Positions 1 through 5,067 of a DNA stretch of 5,067 nucleotides are shown in pieces. Made by a program: the position numbers and the translations under genes. The stretch lies in contig JAUWCW010000177.1 in the NCBI GenBank assembly GCA_030609125.1, positions 1 through 5,067 of the forward strand. Direction: 5' to 3'. Under the pieces are notes generated by a model. It ran no database searches. It was not told the origin of the DNA and saw nothing but the letters and a program-made list of their open reading frames with translations. The stretch comes from JAUWCW01 sp030609125 [NCBI: Candidatus Rokuibacteriota bacterium] (lineage in GTDB: Bacteria; JAUVQV01). How positions within the stretch are numbered: position 1 is the stretch's first letter; every line of letters starts with the position of its first letter.

Positions 1-24
1 CGCTTTATCAGAATGTGTGTCCAG

Positions 25-83
25 AAAATAAAACTGGCCCCGGAAGATCTGGCGGTCGACATCTCGTTCCGCCTTCCGGAGCC
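25..83 (-). terminator. Intrinsic terminator of the tRNA-fMet unit
   Basis: Downstream of the tRNA 3' end on the minus strand, bases 83-74 pair with 45-36 over 10 base pairs (GGCTCCGGAA with TTCCGGGGCC, one G-U pair). Inside this an inner stem of GGCGG (73-69) pairs with CCGCC (55-51), giving a branched or bulged hairpin. Two bases after the outer stem comes TTTTATTTT (33-25). A GC-rich stem followed directly by a U-rich tract is the classical form of a Rho-independent terminator. There is no T-run on the other side of the stem, so it is directional. The large interior distance and the A interrupting the U-tract are mild departures from the ideal. Confidence 0.7.
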
Positions 84-97
84 GGTTATGAATGGCG

Positions 98-174
<77 letters not shown>

Positions 175-191
175 TCGTTTACGAACGGTTG

Positions 192-220
192 AATATAGTG
201 GATACTCCGCCTGCTGTCAA
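192..220 (-). promoter_or_regulatory. Sigma70-type promoter for tRNA-fMet
   Basis: On the minus strand a perfect -35 box TTGACA (220-215) is followed after exactly 17 bases by TATATT (197-192), five of six matches to the -10 consensus. The -10 box ends 17 bases before the first tRNA base, so transcription should start roughly 10 bases upstream of the mature 5' end. That fits a short leader removed by RNase P. The strength fits a stable-RNA gene. I see no obvious GC-rich discriminator; the sequence after the -10 box is CAACCG. Confidence 0.88.
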
Positions 221-271
221 GGGTTTTGCCATCAAAAAGAGCATCGGGGGAACGCGCCTCCGGACCCACGC

Positions 272-300
272 TTGAGAAATCCCCGCCGCTCCCCGATAAT
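272..300 (+). promoter_or_regulatory. Sigma70-type promoter for coaE
   Basis: TTGAGA (272-277) and GATAAT (295-300) each match five of six consensus bases and are separated by 17 bases. Transcription would start near 306-308, leaving a leader of about 23 bases before the coaE start codon at 330, enough for a ribosome site and little else. The promoter is back to back with the tRNA-fMet promoter, with about 50 bases between the two -35 boxes. I saw no clear operator palindrome in that interval. Confidence 0.72.
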
Positions 301-329
301 GCCGCCTGAGAGTTACCGGGAATGTCGAA

Positions 330-944
330 ATGGCACTGCTCGTCGGCCTCACGGGAGGCATAGCCAGCGGCAAGTCTCTTGTCTGCCGCATCTTCCGGGA
401 ACTGGGGGCGCACATCGTCGACGCCGACCAGCTTTCCCGGGAGGTGGTCCGCCCCTTCTCCCAGGCGTGGAAGGGGATTGTCGAAACCTTCGGCACCGAC
501 ATCCTCGGCGAGGACAACGAGATCGACCGCACCGCCCTCGCCGAGATCATCTTCTCCGACGAGAATAAGCGCCGCCTTCTCGAGGCCATCGTCCACCCCC
601 GCATCGCCGACGAGACGGCCTCCCGGGTGACTGAGCTGGAGAAGAAGCACCCTCGCGGGATCATCATCGTCGATGCCGCCCTCATGATCGAGGTGGAGCA
701 GCACGAGAACTTCGAGCGCCTCATCGTGGTCTTCGTCGACGAGGAGACCCAGGCCCGCCGCCTCATGGAGCGGGACCTGCTGGGCAAGGCCGACGCCTAC
801 CGCCGCATCGAGGCGCAGATGCCCCTGACGCAGAAGATCGAGTTCGCCGACTACGTGATCGACAACAACGGCTCGCCGGAACACACAAAGAAGGAAGTGA
901 AGAGGGTGTACGGGGAGTTGGAGAAGCTGGTCAGCGGGAAATGA
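330..944 (+). CDS. coaE: Dephospho-CoA kinase
   Basis: CoaE phosphorylates the 3'-hydroxyl of the ribose of dephospho-CoA with ATP, the last step of coenzyme A synthesis, in the cytosol. The 204-residue product has the usual family length. Visible features are the P-loop GGIASGKS (residues 9-16), the conserved VDAD segment (30-33) that positions the acceptor substrate, HPRI (89-92) in the lid/CoA region, VDAALMIE (114-121) where many homologues read DVPLLFE, the R148...R159...Q163 pattern, and ADYVIDNNG (173-181) near the end, almost identical to the E. coli protein. The start is the ATG at 330, with a weak ribosome site GGGA (318-321) eight bases upstream. An ATG at 322 is out of frame. The gene has its own promoter and looks monocistronic. 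Its last 14 bases overlap the convergent tldE end. Confidence 0.96.
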   Translation: MALLVGLTGGIASGKSLVCRIFRELGAHIVDADQLSREVVRPFSQAWKGIVETFGTDILGEDNEIDRTALAEIIFSDENKRRLLEAIVHPRIADETASRVTELEKKHPRGIIIVDAALMIEVEQHENFERLIVVFVDEETQARRLMERDLLGKADAYRRIEAQMPLTQKIEFADYVIDNNGSPEHTKKEVKRVYGELEKLVSGK

Positions 945-2214
945 CGCTGAGTTTGGCAATCTTCACCGGCGGCGTCAGCAGGCGGCCGCCGGCCCACTCG
1001 GCCTTGTCGCCGATGGCGGCGATATTGTTCAGGGCCTCGTAGGTGTTGCCGGCGAGCATGGTGTTCTTCACGCGCCCCACGACCTCGCCGTTCTCGATCT
1101 TGTAGCCCAGGTTGACGTTGACGGAAAACTCCCCGCTCAGGGGGTTGCCCTGCCCGAGACCGATGACGTTGTGGACGAGGAGCCCCTCCTTCGTCTCACG
1201 CACCATCTGTTCGAAGGGCACATCGCCCTCGGCGACGACCAGGTTCGTCGAGCCGCACCCGATGCCGTTCCCCGTGCTTTCCCTGCCCGCCCTTCCGGCG
1301 GCGTCCAGGTCGTAGAGGAAGTTCTTCACTTTCCCCTTCTCCACAAGAGGGGTCACACGATGAGGCACGCCTTCGCCGTCGTAGGCGGCGGATCCGCCGC
1401 CGTAGTCGAGAAGGGGATCGTCCGTCAGAGAGAAGCTCTCGTTCGCTATCTGCTCCCCTTCCCTGCCCCCCAGGGGAGACGCGCCGAGGACCACGTTCTT
1501 CCCGTTGAAGCCAAGGCGCAGGGCAAGGAGCAGAACGCTCACCCCCTCGGGGGTGAAAATCACAGGCATGTCCACCGAACGGACATCGGCTGTTCTCTCG
1601 GCCTTTCTGAACAGGTCGATGGCTCTTGCCGCCACATCCTTCTCGTCGATCTCGCGCTTTTTCCACCCGAAACCGTGCCCGGCCCAGAGGATGTCCGTTC
1701 CCCGCACGAGCTGTCCGTGGACGCCGAGGGAGAAGGCCGTCGCCTCCTCGCTGAGCACGGTCCCCGCCGAGTTGGCCAGCTCGTGGCGGCTCACGCTCCT
1801 GCTCACGCCGGCGCCGAGAAGAATATCGGGGTTGTACTCCTTCACCATGGAGATCATCTCCTCACCGAGACGGACCATTTCTTCCCGCGTCACGGAAGTC
1901 ACGGCCTCATCGAAGACCTTCACCGCCGGAACCTCCCGCGGCCCCGGGAAACGAAAGTGCACGGGGCTTCCGAACTCGGCGGCTTCCAGCGCGCGGTCCA
2001 CCACGCCCTGCCGGTCCTCCAGGTCCGTCGTCAGCGACGACCCGAGCTTTCCGTCAACAACCACCCGCAGCGAGATGGAGGAGCTCTGAGCGGACTTTAT
2101 CGTCTTGAGGCGGTCGTTTTCAAAAGAAACGTTGGCGGACTCCACGCGGTTCATCGTCGCCTGGGCCCCGTCGGCCCTTTTCATTGCCATCTCGACCAGG
2201 TCGCGCACGGTCAA
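931..2214 (-). CDS. tldE: TldE/PmbA subunit of the TldD-TldE metallopeptidase
   Basis: TldE (PmbA) is the non-catalytic partner of TldD. In E. coli the two form a heterodimer that degrades short unfolded peptides, matures microcin B17 and affects CcdA antitoxin turnover. Starting from TTG at 2214 the protein has 427 residues, close to the family length of about 450. The N-terminal half (about 1-210) is the variable domain. The C-terminal half holds PVIFTPEGVSVLLLAL (from residue 217), the place where TldD has its zinc motif but TldE has none, then the PLGGREGEQIANE and STGNG segments, a GQGNPLSGEFSVNVNLGY segment (354-371) and VKNTMLAGN (382-390), all typical of PmbA. The TTG start overlaps the tldD stop in TTGA and has a strong ribosome site. 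A longer in-frame version from 2325 would begin with an arginine-rich stretch encoded inside tldD and is unlikely. GTG at 2208 is a second choice. Confidence 0.95.
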   Translation of the reverse strand: MTVRDLVEMAMKRADGAQATMNRVESANVSFENDRLKTIKSAQSSSISLRVVVDGKLGSSLTTDLEDRQGVVDRALEAAEFGSPVHFRFPGPREVPAVKVFDEAVTSVTREEMVRLGEEMISMVKEYNPDILLGAGVSRSVSRHELANSAGTVLSEEATAFSLGVHGQLVRGTDILWAGHGFGWKKREIDEKDVAARAIDLFRKAERTADVRSVDMPVIFTPEGVSVLLLALRLGFNGKNVVLGASPLGGREGEQIANESFSLTDDPLLDYGGGSAAYDGEGVPHRVTPLVEKGKVKNFLYDLDAAGRAGRESTGNGIGCGSTNLVVAEGDVPFEQMVRETKEGLLVHNVIGLGQGNPLSGEFSVNVNLGYKIENGEVVGRVKNTMLAGNTYEALNNIAAIGDKAEWAGGRLLTPPVKIAKLSVISR

Positions 2215-3596
2215 CCCTGCCTCCCGCCGACGACGACGTCGCGTATCCTCACGTGCGGCCCCCCGAGCCCCACCGGCAGCGGGGACTGCCCGCCTTTGCC
2301 GCAGCCGCCTCCTCCCGTCGACCACGCCAGGTCGGAACCGACCATCTCGATGTGCTCCAGCGTCTCGAAAACGTTTCCGGTCAGGACGACGTCACGAACC
2401 ATCTCGGCGACCTTCCCGTCCCGGATCATGTAGCCGTAGGCGGCGCTGAAGGTGAACATCTCCATCGTCGTCTGCCCGCCTACCATATCGAGGGCGTAGA
2501 GCCCGAGCTTGACGTCACTGAGCATCTCCTCGAAGGAGGAGTCGCCGGCTTCAATGCAGGTGTTCGTCATCCGGACGACCGGCTGGAACTGGTGTCCGAT
2601 GGCCCGGGCGTTCCCCGTGGGCTCCTCGCCCATTTTCGCCGCCGTCTCCCGGGAGTGAAGCCTCCCCGAGAGGACTCCCTTCCTGATGAGGTGCGTCTTC
2701 CGGGTACGCACACCCTCATCGTCGTACGGGCGGGTGCCTCGCTGCCCGGGAACGGTCCCGTCGTCGATGATGTTCAGGATCTCGGGCCCGAGCCGCTTGC
2801 CCATCACCATGAGCTCCTTCATCCGTTCGTTCTCATAGACAAAGTCCGACTCGCTCAGGTGCCCGAACGCTTCGTGGGCGAAGACCCCGGCGAGCCGGGG
2901 ATTGATGATCACCGTGTACCGGCCGCCCGTCACCGGCGGCGCCGAGAGAAGATCGACCGCCCGGCGGGCGGCGGCCCTGGCCTTTTCCTGGAGCCCTTCC
3001 ACCACCTGGAACCCGCTCACCCCCGCCTGGCTCTCAAATCCTCTCTGGACATTGTCTCCGTCCCGGGCCGTCGCCGAGAGGCTCACTCCCACGTCGGGCC
3101 TCTCGTCGTGGAGGAAGGTCCCTTCGGTGTTGCCGAACCAGACGGAACGGAAGCGGTCGTTGTAGGCGACGTTCGTCGTTTCGATTTTCTCGTGGCACCC
3201 CCGGACGATGTCGTTGTACTCCTCCACGAGCGCCTTCTTCTCAGACAGGGGCACGGCGCGAAAATCCTTTTCCATGACCGCCGGCGATTCGTCGACCACG
3301 GGATCGACGGCGGCGAGACAGGTTTTTTCCTTCCCCGCCAGCCGGGCCGACTCGCAGGCCTCGGCCACCCTCCGGCCGATGCTGTCGAGATCGTTGAAGG
3401 TCGCCGTCCCCCAGCCCCCGTTGACGACGGCCCGGGCTATGCCCCCCACGGTGCGGGAGGAGCCGATGTCGTCGAGCTTCTCCCCCCGGTAGCTGACTCC
3501 CGACGCATCGACCTTTTCAAGACGCACTTCCGCGTAGTCGGCCCGGGCCTTGTCGAGTGCTTCGGCGATGAGGTCTCTCATGGTGTCGCCGCTCAT
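2211..3596 (-). CDS. tldD: TldD catalytic zinc metallopeptidase subunit
   Basis: TldD is the catalytic half of the cytosolic TldD-TldE peptidase, which takes in short unstructured peptides. From the ATG at 3596 the protein has 461 residues (E. coli: 481). The N-terminal domain (about 1-220) precedes the catalytic part, which carries the zinc motif HEAFGH (241-246, HExxxH). Other family segments are IIDDGTVPGQRGTRPYDDEG (277-294 and around), PTGNAR (326-331), RMTNT (342-346), and the C-terminal GGGGCGKGGQS (428-438) with Cys432, which lines up with the third zinc ligand known in E. coli TldD. All catalytic residues are therefore present. AGGAAG (3612-3607) lies 10 bases before the start; an ATG five codons later (3581) is possible. 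An upstream in-frame extension to 3716 runs through the previous gene and is rejected. The tldD stop overlaps the tldE start, implying coupled synthesis of the pair. Confidence 0.96.
   Translation of the reverse strand: MSGDTMRDLIAEALDKARADYAEVRLEKVDASGVSYRGEKLDDIGSSRTVGGIARAVVNGGWGTATFNDLDSIGRRVAEACESARLAGKEKTCLAAVDPVVDESPAVMEKDFRAVPLSEKKALVEEYNDIVRGCHEKIETTNVAYNDRFRSVWFGNTEGTFLHDERPDVGVSLSATARDGDNVQRGFESQAGVSGFQVVEGLQEKARAAARRAVDLLSAPPVTGGRYTVIINPRLAGVFAHEAFGHLSESDFVYENERMKELMVMGKRLGPEILNIIDDGTVPGQRGTRPYDDEGVRTRKTHLIRKGVLSGRLHSRETAAKMGEEPTGNARAIGHQFQPVVRMTNTCIEAGDSSFEEMLSDVKLGLYALDMVGGQTTMEMFTFSAAYGYMIRDGKVAEMVRDVVLTGNVFETLEHIEMVGSDLAWSTGGGGCGKGGQSPLPVGLGGPHVRIRDVVVGGRQG
2220..2225 (-). promoter_or_regulatory. 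Ribosome binding site deciding the tldE start
   Basis: GGGAGG on the minus strand (2225-2220) stands five bases before a TTG codon at 2214-2212. It lies inside the last codons of tldD, and the TTG shares bases with the tldD stop (TTGA, 2214-2211). A strong Shine-Dalgarno match at good spacing supports TTG at 2214 as the true start over the longer frame or the GTG at 2208. Confidence 0.75.
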
Positions 3597-3612
3597 TGTA
3601 TCACCGCTTCCT

Positions 3613-3634
3613 GCCGAGGGACATTCCCTCCGGC
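3613..3634 (-). other. Intercistronic hairpin before tldD
   Basis: On the minus strand GCCG-G-AGGGA (3634-3625) pairs with TCCCTCGGC (3621-3613): nine base pairs with one bulged G and a three-base loop ATG. It fills the middle of the 50-base gap between the HMA gene and tldD and stops just before the tldD ribosome site (3612-3607). No T-run follows, so it is not a Rho-independent terminator. It could affect transcript stability, processing or translation of tldD; this is inference from base pairing alone. The loop ATG opens a seven-codon frame ending at 3601, but its purine tract is too close to be a good ribosome site. Confidence 0.45.
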
Positions 3635-3646
3635 GACCAGCCCCCC

Positions 3647-4468
3647 CTACTCCTGGAGCTCCAGAAATTCTCCCCGGAAGTCGAGAGCCGCTTCGGCCCA
3701 GAGCTCCTCGAGCCACCGGTCGAACCTCATTCGGCCCTCCTCGCCCTCGTTGCCGAGAGTGACCTTTTCCTTTACCAGGCGGGCCACCGCCGCCTCCTCG
3801 GCGGTCAGGGGCAAAAGGTCGGCGGGCCAGTAGAAATCCTTGGCGATCACGACAGGAAGCTCGCCGCCCCCCTCGCCGGGAGTGTAGCCCTCCCGCCTGG
3901 CCTTCGCGCGCAGGATCCTGCCCCGCACCTTCTCCCCGGAGATTTCATAGAGGACCTGTTTCCACTCCTCGGTACCCTTCTCGATCATGTAGCCTTCCAA
4001 CTGCTTCAGAAAGGGTTCGGGTACATGGAGCGCGTCGTCAACCGACAGGCTTCCTCCCTTCCAGGCGGCTGCCGCACCGCCCTCGAGGAGGGAGAAGCCC
4101 CTGGCCGCGGTGCTGGCGATGAGGCTCGCATCGAGGCTTTCAGTCTGGTCAAGGGCCTGCTCCAGGTCCTCGGCCCCGACCTTCTTCGGATCGTGGAACG
4201 CCACAAAGATGCGGAGCGGGTAATTGAACCGGGCCCAGTAGATCCCCTCCTGCGCGTTGAGGCTCCGGTCGATGAGAATCGTGCAGGCCCGGCAGTTCAT
4301 TCCCCGGAGAAAGAAGACGGAGCGGACCGCTCCCGGGCTTTCAAGAGCACGGCGAAGACCGAGGGTACGGTTCGCTGCTGCTGCTTTCACCGGCACGGGC
4401 AGCGCCAGGATAAGCAGGAGGAGAAATGCCGGCGCACGGCGGAGGTACAGATGCGTCACGGAAGGCAC
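3647..4468 (-). CDS. Exported HMA-domain protein, C-terminal region unknown
   Basis: I do not recognise this 273-residue protein as a whole. The N-terminus has an arginine pair, a hydrophobic run (AFLLLLILALPVPV, residues 14-27) and small residues around 29-32 (VKA-A), consistent with a Sec signal peptide, or otherwise a membrane anchor. Residues about 48-107 look like a heavy-metal-associated domain: RGMNCRAC (55-62) fits the GMxCxxC metal site with Cys59 and Cys62, followed by a pattern resembling MerP/CopZ-type domains (EGIYWARFNYPLRIFVAFHDPKKVGAEDLEQAL). Residues about 110-273 are charged, have no cysteine and match no family I know. The start codon is GTG at 4468; GTG at 4459 is an alternative. 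The ribosome site is weak (GGAG only three bases before 4468, twelve before 4459). It lies 15 bases after clpX and 50 before tldD. The coding frame is secure, the HMA call likely, and the metal and role unknown. Confidence 0.8.
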   Translation of the reverse strand: MPSVTHLYLRRAPAFLLLLILALPVPVKAAAANRTLGLRRALESPGAVRSVFFLRGMNCRACTILIDRSLNAQEGIYWARFNYPLRIFVAFHDPKKVGAEDLEQALDQTESLDASLIASTAARGFSLLEGGAAAAWKGGSLSVDDALHVPEPFLKQLEGYMIEKGTEEWKQVLYEISGEKVRGRILRAKARREGYTPGEGGGELPVVIAKDFYWPADLLPLTAEEAAVARLVKEKVTLGNEGEEGRMRFDRWLEELWAEAALDFRGEFLELQE

Positions 4469-4483
4469 CGGCTCCGGAAACGT

Positions 4484-5067
4484 TCAGGAAGCCTTTTCGT
4501 AGAGCAGGATCGGCTCCTGCCCTCCGCTGATCACTTCCTCGGATATCACTACCTGCTTGACGTTGTCCAGCGACGGCAGCTCGTACATCACGTCCAGCAT
4601 GACCGTCTCCATGATGGAGCGCAGCCCGCGGGCCCCGCTCTTGCGCTCCGTGGCCTTTTTCGCCACGGCCCGCAGGGCGCCCTCGGTGAAGCGAAGCTCG
4701 ACGTCCTCGAAGCCGAAGAACTTCTCGTACTGCTTGAGCAGTGCGTTCTTGGGCTCTATGAGGATGCGGACCAGGTCGTTTTCCTTGAGCTCGTCCAGCA
4801 CGCCCAGCACCGGCAGCCGTCCGATGAACTCCGGGATCAGGCCGTAGTGCAGCAGGTCTTCGGGCTGCGCCTCTTTCAGCACTTTCTCCCTCTCGATGTT
4901 GCGCTTGCCGAGGTCGGCGCCGAAGCCCACGACCTTCTTGCCCAGCCGCTCGGCGACAATGGTGTCGAGCCCGTGAAAGGCTCCGCCGCAGATGAAGAGG
5001 ATATTGGTCGTGTCGACCTGGATGAACTCCTGCTGGGGGTGCTTTCTGCCGCCCTGGGGCGGGACGT
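4484..5067 (-). CDS. clpX: ClpX, ATPase subunit of Clp protease (C-terminal part)
   Basis: ClpX is the hexameric AAA+ unfoldase that recognises tagged or folded substrates and feeds them to ClpP in the cytosol. The window holds the last 193 residues of about 420; the zinc-binding domain, Walker motifs and main pore loop lie beyond the right edge. Visible in order are [10 protein letters not shown] with the RKH pore loop (fragment residues 1-10), the sensor-1 strand [10 protein letters not shown] (19-28), VGF (46-48), which matches the [LIV]-G-F tripeptide that docks on Clp[12 protein letters not shown] with the arginine finger R83, and the sensor-2 segment GARGLRS (144-150). The reading frame continues upstream of a GTG (4930) that encodes the valine of VGF, so it is not a start. 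The protein ends soon after [10 protein letters not shown]. Since VGF is present, a ClpP partner is expected, probably encoded just upstream. This is the first gene of the string clpX-HMA-tldD-tldE. Confidence 0.97.
   Translation of the reverse strand, partial: VPPQGGRKHPQQEFIQVDTTNILFICGGAFHGLDTIVAERLGKKVVGFGADLGKRNIEREKVLKEAQPEDLLHYGLIPEFIGRLPVLGVLDELKENDLVRILIEPKNALLKQYEKFFGFEDVELRFTEGALRAVAKKATERKSGARGLRSIMETVMLDVMYELPSLDNVKQVVISEEVISGGQEPILLYEKAS

Noticed and set aside
1-62. Minus-strand ATG at 62 with a frame open to the window edge (20 codons)
   Set aside because: It starts inside the terminator hairpin, has only a weak ribosome site, and is too short to judge.
179-787. Minus-strand 202-codon frame opposite coaE
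   Set aside because: Shadow of coaE. It is Ser/Arg-rich, would start inside coaE and would end inside the tRNA leader.
2215-2325. N-terminal 37-residue extension of TldE starting at 2325
   Set aside because: Arg/Ala-rich peptide encoded within tldD in another frame. It has no homologous counterpart in TldE, and a strong ribosome site sits right before TTG 2214.
1171-2433. Long (420-codon) plus-strand frame opposite tldE
   Set aside because: Antisense frame kept open by high GC content. The minus-strand TldE is unmistakable, and this frame shows low-complexity His/Arg/Pro-rich composition.
3641-3647. Run of seven C (G on the coding strand) at the end of the HMA gene, considered as a phase-variable tract
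   Set aside because: Only the G of the TAG stop belongs to the gene; slippage downstream of the stop would not change the protein, and seven bases is short for switching.
2184-3833. Very long (549-codon) plus-strand frame opposite tldD
   Set aside because: Same GC-driven shadow effect. The complementary strand encodes TldD with all zinc ligands, and the plus-strand translation resembles no protein family.

Overview
The window is a gene-dense, GC-rich stretch of a bacterial chromosome made of ordinary core genes plus one protein I do not recognise as a whole. ClpX, CoaE, TldD/TldE and an initiator tRNA are all clearly bacterial. The ClpX and CoaE residues read most like those of Thermodesulfobacteriota (Deltaproteobacteria) or a nearby Gram-negative phylum such as Nitrospirota. 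That placement is an impression from memory, not a search. There is no sign of phage, insertion sequence, CRISPR array or other mobile DNA.

Left end (1-329): a self-contained minus-strand unit for the initiator tRNA-fMet, with a near-consensus sigma70 promoter (192-220), the tRNA with encoded CCA (98-174) and a branched hairpin terminator with a U-tract (25-83). A second near-consensus promoter (272-300) points the other way and drives coaE (330-944, plus strand), which makes the last enzyme of coenzyme A synthesis.

The rest (931-5067) is one minus-strand gene string, read from right to left: the 3' part of clpX (ATPase of the ClpXP protease, cut by the window edge), a 273-residue exported protein with an N-terminal heavy-metal-associated (HMA) domain and an unrecognised C-terminal region, tldD, and tldE. 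Gaps are 15 bases (clpX to HMA gene), 50 bases (HMA gene to tldD) and a 4-base stop/start overlap (tldD to tldE). This looks like an operon or at least a co-transcribed string. TldE ends 14 bases inside the convergent end of coaE, with no terminator visible between them.

Functionally, ClpX unfolds proteins for ClpP, which releases short peptides, and TldD/TldE is a cytosolic metallopeptidase pair that trims short unstructured peptides and matures some RiPPs. The HMA protein carries an apparent signal peptide, so it probably acts outside the cytosol. Its place between these genes is the least explained point in the window. I saw no convincing evidence of a wholly new multi-gene system; the HMA protein is the best candidate for something undescribed. 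No gene-free stretch longer than 300 bases is left unexplained.
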